In this document: in pieces, positions 48,731-61,143 of the stretch
Layout: the number at the start of each line of letters is the position of its first letter
Numbering within the stretch: the first letter of the stretch is position 1
Source: Erythrocercus mccallii
Lineage: Eukaryota > Chordata > Aves > Passeriformes > Dicruridae
Direction: 5' to 3'
NCBI GenBank assembly: GCA_013397435.1
Contig: VZRG01002021.1
Span: 62,001-126,000 of the forward strand
DNA: 64,000 nucleotides
Translations under genes and position numbers: made by a program
The notes under the pieces: model-generated
What the model was told of the DNA's origin: nothing
Seen by the model: only the letters and a program-made list of their open reading frames with translations
Databases searched by the model: none

Positions 48731-51700
48731 CTTTAATAAGACCTTCCTGACATGATCTTAAAGCAACCAAATTTCCATCTATGTGGTTCAAGTACCCAGG
48801 AGTAAATTAGAAGGAAATGCTTTTGTTTAGAGCAGTTTTGCTTCCATCTCCTCCAAAAGAGGACTCTAAAACAGGCCTAGATGTGCTTGTTTGTCTCTAC
48901 AGATGGAGAAAAGTAGAATTTGCTGCAGATCAGTTAAACAGATTTTCCCAAGAGACTTGCCCAGGGGAAGTCCATATGGGAGTAGGGCATGGCATGAAAG
49001 CCTTGGGCCAGAGCCCAGCTGTTGGCTCATCCGTCCTTTGATCCCACAGTCAGCATCTCTCCAGAGAAGGATCCTTATAAATTCATTCCTGAAGTTCATT
49101 AGACAGGAGCTTAGACCAAAGCCCAGTATCCAACCCCTTGATGTTTTGGATAGCTTGGGGACTGCCCAATTCCTGTCTTCCCAGGGAAGGCCTCTCTTGA
49201 TTGATTGTATTTGGAGTTGGAAATGCTGCCCTGCCCGCATTGCTTAGAAAATACGGTGCGTTCAAGACGCCGGTTCAAATGGACTTCTCTGCACAGCTGC
49301 CCATTTGCACAGCATGTGGTGGGAATCTGTTGATAGGTTCTTGACAGAAGTTATGGCATGTTTATCTGGTAGCTTCACTTTGTGCCTCCTACCCAACCCG
49401 GAAACCCTTCCTCTTCTAACCTCTTGGCCTGCTATTATACACAAAATCATCTACACACAATAATTTTGGTAACCATGATTCATCTTACGACAAACACTGC
49501 ATAAAGCAAACCGATTTGTATTGTCATAATTAAAGCAAATGATTGGATGGTTTATCCATACAATCCTAACAGTTCTGCCACTGTTAATACTGCACCTGAC
49601 CTGCAGAGGTTTCAGTAAGTCACTGTAGGGTGTATTAACCCATGGAATATCAAAACAGACACGACTCATCTGTTTCTCAAGGCTGAAAGGACTTGGAAGC
49701 CAGCAGGACTTCTAATGTTACTGATTGCCTAATGGAGGTGAGAAAGCCTCTCCCAGACATCCCATCATCAACCCATTTAAACTGGAGCCCCTTTTTCAGA
49801 CAGGCTGCAGTTCTGCTCTAATTTCTCTGAGGTTTAGAGAAGATACATATCCTTCTTTGTCTTTGCAGTGTTACATTCCAAAGCCACAGATATTTGTTCT
49901 TTGTCTAACAGATAATTACACCCTGAGATGCCAGACCATTTTTTTCCCCAGCAAAGGTATTTGTAAACAACCCTCTCTTCCTGCATTCCAAAAAAAAATT
50001 AAATTACTCTGTCTCTTCCTATGAGGCATGTTTCCAGAGTCAGGCTTTCTGGTGGTTATTTGCTGAGCTTCTTCAAATGCTTCAGCTGCCTTTTCCAGGT
50101 CGAGGCATGAGAGAAAGATGGGAATGGGGAACAGAGGGGAGTTAGTCCACCAACTGATTTAAAGTAGGTTAAACCCCTTCTTTACACTGGGGCAGAAGCA
50201 GGGTGACACAAATGAACTGAGGAATGCAGTTGATGTTCCAGTACACAGGAGCACAGTGCATCCATACCCACCACCCAGAGCTCCATATCTGCCAGCATCA
50301 ATGAGCATCCTTAACACTTTTTGCTTCCTTTCAGACACCACACTACCTGTCTAGACCTGACCAGCAAAGCCCACATACTCTGCACTTGGCAGCCACGTGT
50401 GAAGCCCTCCCAAGACCAGACGGATTGGAGGAGTGGGTGGGAGGTGGTTCTCTGTATGTTGTTTCTACAGCTGCCGTGTCTAATACCAACAGCAGTAGCT
50501 GCCAGTACAAGGGACCTGGATGTGCCATTTGTAACTTAACCTCCATGAATAACAGTGTAGCTGTTTGTGCTGCAAGATGCTGGGAGGTAAGAAAAATCAA
50601 TTGGTTCTGCCATGAGTATCCTGGAGGGTTATTTGTCAGCAATGCTGAACAACGGAGCAGCAGAATCCCACAGGAGGGATGCACAGAGGAGGGTAGGACA
50701 CCTGCACAGAACATAGCTGTGCAGGTAAGGGTGGCAAATGTGGAGTGTTTGTTTGCAGTAGTAACTGTGTGATAGCCAAACAGGGCAAGGAGCTGGCAGA
50801 GGCAGTTGCAGGGAAGTTCTTTCATCTGTGGCAGGCAGCAGGGGCCTGTGCATTGTTTAATATACCCTCAAATTCCTGCTGTGTGATGCAGATAAGACAT
50901 CACCCAGATCCCAATCCAGCACCCACTGGCAGCCAGGGAGGATTTCAGAGGAGTGTCTAGTGTCTGTTCCAGGCTATTCCTGGAGGTCCTTCTCACTTGT
51001 AGTTCCAATGGCATGATGTAGTTGGAGACTTTGCAAAATCCCCTGCCTGAGGACACCAGTACCTGCCTGAACACCTGAGGACACAAACACCTAAAAAGCA
51101 GGAAAACAAATTCACAAGAAATCCAAAAGGGACAAGTTTGTGCAACAATGTGTTTATATGTGCATGTGGTGAGAGAAAGAAATTATTCAATGTGACTGGG
51201 GAGAGGATTCACAGACACTCACCATGAAGGCACAGACCCTGAAGAGACTAAGGAGATGAGAGGCAGGACACAGGTACATTGAGGAGGTGTGGGGTGGAAG
51301 CAAGAAGCACAGTCTCTGCATTCAGATTCTAATGGAAGATGTCAGGAGTTTATCTACGCCGCATCCAAGGGTGTCTTAAAGGGGTCTGAGGAGTTTCCCC
51401 CTTGCCAGGAGTGTTTATGTTGGGAGGGCAGACAGCAGCATGGGCACCAGCAGATGACATGAGCAGGTCAAAACCACAAGATAGCTTTCGTGCAGGAGGG
51501 AGTTTTACAATTCAACTTCAGTGGGGAGGAGAGCCCTTCATTCTCTCTCCAGTTCCCCTCAAAGACAAAATTTCTTTCCTGTACATGGCAAGGTACAATA
51601 TTTTTCCCTGCCACCAGAAAAAATCTTCCACAGATTAAATACACTCTAATAGCTCTCCAGGGGATCCTCTTTGTCCAGCTTGCAGTGCATAAAATCACAG

Positions 51701-53574
51701 GAAACAGCCTGCCTGAGGGCTTTCCTCAGCAACTGGAGAAAAGATAAAGCTGCTGGGACACAGGTGTAAATATTCCATCGGTTCTTTTTAGACTTGGGCT
51801 TTATGCTGTTAAGTCTCACCCCTTTTGCCTGCAGCAGGACCAGAGGATGCTCAGCACCAGGCAGAATTGATGTTACACCTGTCCTGGGTATTGCACCAGA
51901 ATGCTCCATTTGGCCCAGCTCCTTTCATCTTTCAATGCTTTCCCAGCCCATCCCAGCTGGAACCTATAGAATATATTGATTTTGATTAACATGTATAGTT
52001 AATTTTTCATGAACAGGATTTTGACCTAGTTTTCACTTTTAAAACCCCCATACACCTGTGTGGGGAGGGGCACAGGACTGTCAGGCACACAGAGGGATAA
52101 ATGGCTCCAGGTGGGCAGGCAAATCATGGCTGCTTGATTTTATTTTTGAACTTCACTTCCAGTGTTCCCAGTCTCCAATTCCTCACAAGCTCTGCTCTGC
52201 ACTTATATCTGTGTTACAGTTATCCCCCCCTCTCCTCTCACCCATCCTCACTCACACCAATGCACCCAGTGAACTGGAACCCAGCTCTTCCTGCACAGAG
52301 GTGGGATCCTAAAACTGGGCTACTCTAGCAACACTAAGGCTGCTCTGAACCAATAAGTTCAATGTCATGTCAGCTGCCACCAGCCCTGTACACAGTAACT
52401 GGCCAGGAATCCCCAGCCTTGGCTTCCCTCCCGCAGCAACATTTGCCATGCCGGCATCCATAAGGAGACCATGACAGGAATTGTCCCCCAGCATCCCCTT
52501 CCCCAGCTTTCTGGAGCAGCTCAGAGCACCTCCATACCAATTTTGCTGTGTTTAAGTAACTTTCCCAGGACCACTTAGGATGCATTGCTTGGTCCAGGTG
52601 GTTGGTATCTCCGTGTTGAAGCAATCTTTCCTTTTTCCCGCATCTCTTCCCTTCCCACGGGAACAGGATGCCCCAACGACAAGAACACTGTATTGTATCC
52701 TTCACTCATATGAACATTACTGGTTACAATTACTGTTTAGGGAAATTTTATAAACACATACAGCAGGTTTAAGCTTTCTTTTTATTTGTTTTAATTAAGT
52801 ACTTGTGGATAACAAAATGTCAAACTTCTCAAAAAAAAAGCAGTAAATCTAAAGATTTAAACAAGGTCAAGGAATCATAATCTTTTTCCTTGGAAACCCT
52901 CTTTTATATCTGTAAACTCATCCTCATACAGGACGGGAAGAGGCAAGTTTGCTGAATTTCCCCAAGAGACTTCAGTGACCCACCATTACCTCTGCATTAC
53001 ACTGATGCAAGGCAGGGAGGATCTGCTTGCACCGTCCTTTCCTACATCTTTTTTGGATATTCTGCCGCAGAACTATTTCAGCAAATAGCATGGCAGTGGT
53101 TTAAGAGGTCTGATGCTGCCAGCCTGGTAGTGACCAAACCAACCACTGCCCTCTGCTGAACGCAGCTCGGAATCCCCACAGAGCTCCCAGTGGTCCAGAA
53201 AATTATGGTCAAAATCCTATTTTGCTGTGAGGATGGAAAAACTCAAACTATTCCCTTAGATCATGAATCTTCCCTTCAGCTCAGCTGCCAAAGTCCTGTA
53301 TTTCATGGCTTTCATGTTCTATTCCTGCTGCAGTGATGCATCTTTACAGCTCATTTCGGTATCTCCTTCAACCTCATAATATTAATCACTCTGTTAACTA
53401 ATGTAGTTTGGGTTCAGTTTCCCTCACTAGAAGAGCTCAAGGAGCCCTGGGTGTTTCCTCCGGCACATCTTGGTGTGCTGGAACCCACAGAAAACCCTGG
53501 TAGGGTCTCCAGCTCACTGCTGGCAACAGACAGCATTATTTGTCCACGGCCCTGGACAGTAAGCACTGGGGGGA

Positions 53575-54094
53575 CTGTGCCCCAAATTCTGTGCTCAGTT
53601 TTGGGCACCTCATGACATGAAAGACATTGAGGTGCTGGAGCAAGTCCAAAGAAGGGCAATGAAACTGAGGAAGGGGCTGGGGCACAAGTCCTGTGAGGAG
53701 TGGCTGAGGGAGCTGGAGGGCTCAGCCTGGAGAAAAGGAGGTTCAGAGGGGACCTTATCACTCCCTACAACTGACAGAATGTTGTAGCCAGGTAGGGGTC
53801 AATATCTTCTCCCAAGTAACAAGAGACTGAGCGAGAAGAAATGGGCTCAAGTTGTGCCAGCATAGGTTTAGGTTGGATATTAGGAAAAATGTCTTCATGA
53901 AAAGGATGGTAAAGCATTGGAACAAACTGCCCAGGGAAGTGAAGGATTCACAGACTTGGAGGCATTTAAAAGACATGTAAATGTGGCACTTAGGAATGTG
54001 GTTTAATTGGGGACTTGGCAGTGCCAGGTTAATGGTTGAACTTAATGATCTTAAAGGTCTTTTTCCACCTAAATGATTCTATGATTCTGTGATT
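53575..54094 (+). repeat. CR1 LINE fragment, longest forward copy
   Basis: Forward CR1 of about 520 bp reaching upstream into GTGCTCAGTTTTGGGCACCT and CTGAGGGAGCTGGAGGGCTC, then GGTTTAGGTTGGATATTAGG, ending at ATGATTCTATGATTCTGTG. The upstream part lies near the 3' end of the CR1 reverse-transcriptase ORF, but no intact frame survives. Confidence 0.9.
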
Positions 54095-54199
54095 TCTTAT
54101 CCCCCTCAGAGCTTGTTGTATACCTGTCCCCAAATCCCTGAGGGTCAGTCACCACTACCCCAGGGCAGTCCCCCTGCTTCAGGACCTCTGGCACGGCTG

Positions 54200-54395
54200 G
54201 AAATGGTCGCCAAAGCTGCATTTAGCAGAGAGGGTGGGGAGACCCTGGCACAGATTGCCCAGAGAATCTCTGGCTGCCCCATCCGTGGAAGTGCTCCAGG
54301 TCAGGCTGGACAGGGCTTGCGGCCGTCTGGTGCTGGACAAAGCATCTTTGGGGCACAGGAATGGGAGGGGGTTGATGCAGGGAACGGGCAGCTCC
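54200..54395 (+). repeat. CR1 LINE fragment abutting CpG island
   Basis: Forward CR1: GACCCTGGCACAGATTGCCC, TGGCTGCCCCATCCGTGGAA and GGTCAGGCTGGACAGGGCTT. It ends within about 50 bp of the CpG island and is a separate insertion from the copy ending at 54094. Confidence 0.8.
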
Positions 54396-54434
54396 TTGTC
54401 AGGGAGGGGCAGCTGCAGGGCATGTCCCCCGGGG

Positions 54435-54720
54435 ACCTCTCAGCAGTCCGAGTCCCACACAGGCGCTGAGCCGTTCCTGCTCCTCGTTCTCCTCCGCCCC
54501 AGCCCCAGCCGGAGCTCGGCGCTGGCTCCCGGCTGCACCCGAGGCCTGGCCGGGCCGAGGGGAGCGGAGCGGGACGGACACGGCGGCCCCCGCGAGATGG
54601 CGCTGAGGGAGAGGCCGAGGCGGGAGAGCAGCGGCCCCTCAGGGACAGGACCGCGGCCCGTCGAGGGCGGGCTAAGACTTCGTCCTCCGGAGACAGGATC
54701 TCCTCTGTCCCGTCCCCTCT
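54435..54720. promoter_or_regulatory. Second CpG island, probable promoter of unknown gene
   Basis: Dense CpGs and GC-rich purine/pyrimidine tracts with no TATA box are typical of a housekeeping-type promoter. An ATG at 54597 on the + strand opens a frame, but that frame runs on into the minisatellite and looks non-coding. No good GTRAGT donor is visible on either strand inside the island, so orientation and exon cannot be set. By human synteny the next gene downstream of GPR20 is SLC45A4, on the same strand. This island could be one of its 5' ends, but none of its coding sequence is seen here. Confidence 0.6.
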
Positions 54721-55175
54721 GTAACAGGATCTCCGCCGCCCAGCGTCCCCTCAGTGACCGGATCGTCATTCCCCCAGTGATGGGGCTCAGACCTCGCCCC
54801 CTCAGTCATCAGACCCCCATCCCTTAGTGGCAGGACTCCCTTCCTCTGCAGTAGGGGCTCAGACTACGTCCTCTGAGGCAGAACCCTCAGTTTGTCCCTT
54901 AGTTTGGGGGGCTCAGATCATGTCTCCTCAGAGACAGAATATCCCTGCTCTGCAGTGGGGCTTAAGACGTACAAGGAGGGACCTCTGTGATGGGGCTCAC
55001 CCCTAGACCCCTCAAAGCCAGGACCCGCAGACCCTCGGTGGAGTGCTCAGACTGTGTCCCCTAAGAGCCAGGAGCACCCTGCCCTGTGGTGGAGCTCAGA
55101 CCACATCCCCTCAGGGCCAGGACCCCTGCTCCATTCCTCGGTGGAGTGCTCAGACCTTTTCCCCCCAGAGGCAGG
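54671..55175. repeat. Degenerate minisatellite, unit about 50-55 bp
   Basis: A unit with the core GGGGCTCAGAC, followed by a GTCCCCTCAG-like stretch and a CAGGACCC-like stretch, recurs with the core GCTCAGA or a variant at 54671, 54785, 54857, 54911, 54960, 54995, 55045, 55094 and 55148. Spacings are mostly 49-55, with one near-double interval and one shortened unit. Copies are diverged from each other. The array begins inside the CpG island and fades out near 55260. Confidence 0.8.
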
Positions 55176-58100
55176 ACCCCAATTCTGTACCCTCGATGAC
55201 CAGACCCAGCATACTGGAGCTCTCTGGACTGCTGTCTGCAGTCAGAAGCAGGACCCAGACCAGATATTGACAGCTGTAGCCAAGACAAAAACCACTGTGA
55301 TCATGGCCATAGTAAGAAGCACAGGCTCAGCAATAGAGAGAGCCCACAGATGCTCTGGGCAACCCTGCCTCCCTCAGGCTGTGACACAGGAAAGAGGACA
55401 TCCTCCTCTCTTTGCCCGCTCCCGCACATAACATAGCTGAGTTGTGGCCCCATCATTCAGCTGCTCTGGGTGTTGAGCAGTCCACGTGATCCCAAAACCA
55501 GCAGCAGTCAGGCATAGGACATGGTCAGGGCTGGAAATTGTCTTTGGGCATGGTCATAGCTGAGAGTTGGCTTTGGGTGATGCTGTGCAGGAGTAGCTCC
55601 TCTAGCCAAGCACTGGATGTCAGCCTGCTACAGACCCTTCTCCTGCATGGATGGCAGCTTTACAAGAAAGGTTCTCCTGTTCTTGCCTCGGCAAATGCTT
55701 GTGTAAACACCATAGGATAGCCCAGGGATAACCTTTCCCACTACAGATCCTTCCCCTCTATTTGCTGAAGCCCCAGTTTGGTCTAAATGACCCCTTATAT
55801 CCTGCAGCCACATGAGGAGGTCACTGTCTTTGTCTTGACTTGTTTGCTGGGCCATGTTCAGTGTCACAGAAACACCTGGCTAGAGCTGCTGTCATGGTCT
55901 GAAATGCATCCACTCCAGGGACACCTGGTCCAAGCCCAGGCCTCCAAGAGAACTGTTCTTACCCAGCATGGGTGCACTGCTGGATCTATGACTGAGAAAT
56001 ACTCTGGTGTCATTGTTTGCCACGCTAGAATGACCACAGGACACTTGGAACTTTGCTGGTCAGAGCAGGGGCCAAGAAAGGCCCTGCCTTATTTCATCCC
56101 ATTATATACTTATAGAAAAGTGACCATGGATTGGAGAGTGGGATTCCCACCTCTCAACCATACTGGCCAAAGAGAACATCCATCTGCATTCTCCTCCCAC
56201 CAAAAGGAATGCAAACAGTGCCATATTTACAAAAACATAATCTTATGTTTTCATGAACATGGTATGGGAAAATGAAAAGTTGTGCCTTAATACGAAAGCT
56301 TAAGAAGCTAGAAAAGCTCATGGTGACACTCGGGGCTAGTCACATCACTGGAGCATGTATGGGAATATTTTTTCATCTCCAATACAAACCTGCACAGTTA
56401 CACACTGCACTAGACTCTGACAGTTTCCTGTCTGAAACTGTTTCATTTGTCATCTTCTTGAGCTGCTAGTAAATCAGAAGGGGAAAAAAATGCTATGACT
56501 TATCTCTTCCATTATCAAACACAAAGTGCTCCTGGTTAGGCAATGCCTGCATCAGGAATTTCCTTTGGGTTACCAAGTCACTACGGAAGGAAAAGGTTCT
56601 GATGGAAATAAGTCACCACACACCAGTCCTGGGAACCACTTACCTTGGAGCACAGAGCTCCAAAACAGATCACCATGGTCACCTTATGCATTGTCCCCAG
56701 GCAGTAACTGCATGTCTGAAAAAGCTCCCAAAAAGCTCTGTTCAGGGTCTTGCTCAGCTACAGCCCTTCATGGGGATCCCCAGCAGTTCACAGTCAAGGA
56801 AAGTCTTGAAATGTAAAGGACTTAAAAGCCTCCGAGCACAGTGTGCCGTTGCAAAAAGGCAAGAGACAGCAAGTATGTTGCCAAGGTCATGGATCCATGT
56901 CAAATGATGTCACCCACCCTCTGCATTACAGAGAAGGAAGGACCCAGCCCAGTTCCTCTCTGACGTTAGGTCTGACTCTGGGACAATTTTGGGGTGTGAG
57001 AATGAGCTGGGCACTCAAAACATTTTTTTCTTGTTCTAAAAGCACAAGTAGACTGCTCAAGCTTGCCTCAAGCTAATTTTGAGGTGGGTCTGTCCAGTGC
57101 TAACTGGCAAAGGAGAGAAAAAATCCCAGGAACAAACTGAACATGTAGCAAAGTTCTGCATTCCTCCTGGCAGAAACCCTGAAACATGGGAATAATTAAA
57201 CCCAGTGAAAATGGCACATAACAAACTGAGAACAGCAATGATCATCTCCTTCCAACACCTTCCTCACAATATTGATAAATTCCACACCCTCACTCTGACA
57301 GTCCCTGTGCAGTCCTTTCCTCAACTTCACCACTTGCACACTGAAAGTGGCTTGATGCCTTTCTTTGGAAAGGTTTCCTAAAAAGTCTCAGAGGCTTAGA
57401 AATACTATTCTCCTTCCCAAGCCAAAGACGTCCATGTCCAATTTATTCCCCCTTGATCCTCCACTGTTTCTACCTTTTAACATAAATACCTCTTTTACCA
57501 CAATGTATTTAATATAAACACTTCTTTTTCACTCAGACTTCTTTTGCTTTGCTTACAAACAGCATCTTTCAGCTTTGGTTGACTAAGTGATTTGGACGCT
57601 TGTAACAAAAAATACATCTTGCTTTCCCTGATCCAAGCATGGTCTGAATTTCCTGAGACTGTGCTGCACTCTGTGGACCTCCTTGTAATCCTCGGTGCTT
57701 AATTCCTCCTTGTTTTTCCTAAGGAGTGGAAATTTCTATGGTTCAAAATGCATCAAGGGAGACAATATTTCCCTTATCCCACTTCTGCCCCTCATTGCAC
57801 ATAGCTCTGTCCATGACACACAGCCTTGCCACAAAGCCATGAGGCATCAATATGCTGGGAATATTTTTTGACGTTCTTTTCCTAATCCACTTGAACCCCT
57901 TACAATTTGACAGGTCAGGCAGACCTAACAGGTTTTTCTACCAGCTGGCAGAGCAGAACAGAAGAGCTCATCCCCCTTTAAGCAGGACCCAAAGGACCAG
58001 GAGGCCACATCAGCCTCCAGCCCTGTGAAATGCATGATTTGGTGGGGTCAGGGAGACAATCACCAGTAATCCTGGAGCCTTTCCCTCTAATTCACACTCA

Positions 58101-59625
58101 CGAGGACAGGGCATGTAACCTGCCTGTGACTCATCTCATTCTCAGGCAAAGTGCCACAAAGGAAGGACACTCAGAATGGCTCAGGACAATGCTCAGCTGC
58201 CTCACTCCAAGTAAAACAGGAGGAGAGGCAGCTGCAGAGTTGTTTCCAGACAGATCCACAATGAAACAGTGACACAGCAATTCACACAGGGCACAGATCT
58301 GACAAGCAGCCTCTTTTACAACCCAGCCTAAGGAGGGAGGCAGCTCACCTGGCTGGAGATTTGATATGAGTGACAAGTCAATGCAGAAAAACGTGGCAAT
58401 GCATCAGTCAGAAAGAGTCGTGTGCAGCAGCCAGGCAACTCCAAAACCTGCCTCTTCCCCTCTTCTGCAGAGTTCTGTCCCGTAAGTCAACATAGGCTGT
58501 TATTTCAGAGGCAGAGGAGTCCCCAGCCTTGCAGATGCAATGTAGAAACCATGGAGGAAGTGCAGTAAGTGGCTAAATATCCATGTGGAGAAATGGAATC
58601 ATTACCACCTTGGCACTGTTGTCCATCAGAGCTCTGGGATCTCCTATACCCTCTACCCTAAAACATTAACCTAGACTGGTAGATATTACCATTTTCTCAG
58701 TGTACTGACACCTTGCTTAGGCCACATTGAGTTTCTGTGTCTGCACCATGAAAACTTTATTTCTAAGTAGTTTCATTCACTTTGTCCTGGTTTAATGCAT
58801 GCATTTTCAATTCACCCCTTGGGTAGTCATTTTAAAATGCAGAGATGTTTCTGCAGAGATGAGCTCCTACCTAACTGCTCTGTGCTAGTGCCTTGGCACA
58901 CATTAAAGGCTTCTTTCTCTGCATTTTAGTTTAGCCTAGTTCTGGAAGTGGAAGCCAAGGCATAACTGGAAACTCCAGGAGGAAAGACTAACCTGGCTAG
59001 TATTTTTAAGGTGCTATCTACATCCTAGCTGAGACAATTTCAACATAAATGTTGACTATATTTATTCTCTCCTGCATTTGTTCACACAGGACCCACCTAA
59101 TCCTCTTCCCACTCGCGTCCATCTGGTGAGCTGAGCCCAGCCCTTTAGATCTGTGTTGATACCAAAGCTGTAGTGTAGGAGGGCAGAGAGACATGGGAGG
59201 AAGAGCAAATACAGCTACAGCCATCCAAGGAGAGGAGCTGGCATAAGCCAGCAGGAGGAAAATGAATGGGGCAGGGATGTTAGGTAGAGCAGGTGTCCCT
59301 CTGAGACTATGGGGTTGCTATCAAGTCTGAGGCCATGGTGGTTGCAGGGAAGAGGAGAGTGCAAACAGCTCAGAGAGCAATAGATAGAATGCTCTGGTCA
59401 GACTCACTCAAAACTGAGTCCATCCTTTGCACATAGGGAAATGTGGTGGGAGAGGGTCCTCCTTCTCTCCCTGAGGAGACAACATCTGAGTCAAACTCAC
59501 CAGTAGAAGGTGGCCCCAGCCAAAGACAAGGAAGAAGAAAAGGCATTAGTGACCTTCATTGAACAGGCCCTGCTGCATCCCAAACGATCTTCCTTGCTGA
59601 GAGTACAGGAGCCAGCAAAGCTTAG

Positions 59626-60335
59626 AATGGCAGAATCATAGAATATCCTGAGTTGGCATCATGTAATTCCCTTGGGTCCTGTAACTGGACACCAGAAGAA
59701 TGACACTGGTGCTGTTCCTCCACTTCCCCTTTTGAGAAAGCTGTAGTTTGTGATGAGGACTATCCTCCATCTCCTCCAAGCTGAATAAGCCAAGTGACTT
59801 CAACTACTCCTAGTAAGATTTCCCCTACAGACACTTCACCATCCTTTGGATGCTCTCTAACAGCTTAATATCTTCCTTGAATTGTGATGCCCCCCCAAAA
59901 AAAAAGAAAGTGCACACAATATTCAAGGTGAGGCAGCCCTAGTGCAGAGCAGAGTGAGAAAATCTCCTCCTTTGCCTGGCTGGTGATGCAGTACCTGATG
60001 GCCCCAGGATAAGGTTGACCCTCCTGGCTGCCAAGGCACTGCTGACCCACATTCAACTTTCTGTCAATCAGGACCCATAGGTCCCTTTCTGCAGCACTGG
60101 TCCCAGGCTGTCCATACATCCAGGGTTGTCTCATCCCATGTGCAGAACCCATCACTTGCCATTGTTGAACTTCATATGGTTGGTATTTGTTCAGTCCTCT
60201 ATTTCATCAAAATCTCTCTGCCTTTTAGGAATAACCAGCTCCTCCCAATTTAGTTATCAGGGTCATTCCTCTTGCTCTTCCTGAAAACTGGAACAATGTT
60301 TTCCAGATTCCAGCCTGTGTTGCACGTAGACCCTA
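59626..60335 (-). repeat. CR1-derived repeat, about 0.7 kb
   Basis: The CR1 3' end (GAATCATAGAATATCCTGAG) is followed by a block containing CACAATATTCAAGGTGAGG, CCAGGATAAGGTTGACCCTC and AGGACCCATAGGTCCCTTTC. I know this as a common bird repeat that flanks the CR1 3' region. The reverse complement would read towards the RT. It is the longest repeat in the right part of the window, and its boundary at the far end is approximate. Confidence 0.65.
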
Positions 60336-61097
60336 CCAAAACAGAGAACAAAATGGATGTCTTCAGGAGGGCTATTAAGTATGCAAAGGGAAGCTCACAG
60401 TGAGATGAAATGAGGTACTGTATTTTTTAAAGTGTAAATTATGCCTCTGCTTGTACCTCATATTTCCCACAGATTGGAAACTGCATTCTCAAGAATGTCC
60501 AAGTTGATCTGTATCTCAATGAAAGCTTAGTCTTCATTAAACCAGGGAAATGCATCATTTGAAGAAAGCCTTTGTGCACTACAGACACAAACTTCTCCAA
60601 AATCACCCCCAGCTGAGACAAACTGCTCCAAGACTTCACCCTTCTGCTGCAGTACAAGCAGCCACAGTGTTTCAGCTGACATTCTGGTTCTGGGAGAAGG
60701 TTCAAGTCTGCCCAGGGTTATAACCAATAAGTGAAATTAGCAGTGGCTTCATCTCAGTTAACCTCAAATTTCCTCTGTCTACGCAGACGTGCCTTGAAGC
60801 AATTGAACTCAAGCTTTCCCTTGGCACTGGATCAAGCACCATGGATTTGCATTTGAGTTTTAGCTCATACTTCGCATAACATTTATGCAGACAACAGGCA
60901 TATATGAGCACTTACCATCAGCTTCCCTTCCTTCTTCCTATTTCCACAGCAAACTGGCAAGGAGTCTTTCTGACAGGCTTTTGAGGACCAAATGGTCAAA
61001 ATAAATAGGTATGGTATTAATAGACTAATAAGGCTATAGGAATAAAAATAAGAGCCAGCTACTGAGCTGTAAACCCCAGATTCAGCCTACATTAAAT

Positions 61098-61143
61098 CTT
61101 GACCTTTAGAGGTCTTCTGACCCAAATTATTCTATGATTCTAT
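61098..61143 (+). repeat. CR1 3' tail remnant
   Basis: A very short remnant, GACCTTTAGAGGTCTTCTGA and ATTATTCTATGATTCTATG, matches the CR1 3' terminus. Confidence 0.6.

Larger units (their letters stand above)
43391..54199. other. Intergenic region downstream of GPR20
   Basis: Three CR1 fragments, a poly(A) run and a small hairpin are present. Open frames of 118-160 codons occur on both strands near 48.9-49.2 and 50.3-50.8 kb. They overlap one another, resemble no family I know, and I treat them as chance. The AT-rich, non-repetitive stretch 49.24-49.66 kb may be conserved non-coding DNA. Confidence 0.5.

Noticed and set aside
49262..49285. tRNA-like B box (GGTTCAAAT)
   Set aside because: No A box at the right distance and no cloverleaf could be drawn.
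50343..50825. 160-codon minus and 128-codon plus frames on opposite strands
   Set aside because: They overlap each other, have no recognisable domain and no promoter or splice context.
54234..54827. 197-codon + strand frame through the CpG island
   Set aside because: It starts in a CR1, crosses the CpG island and ends in the minisatellite. R/P/G-rich content follows from GC content.
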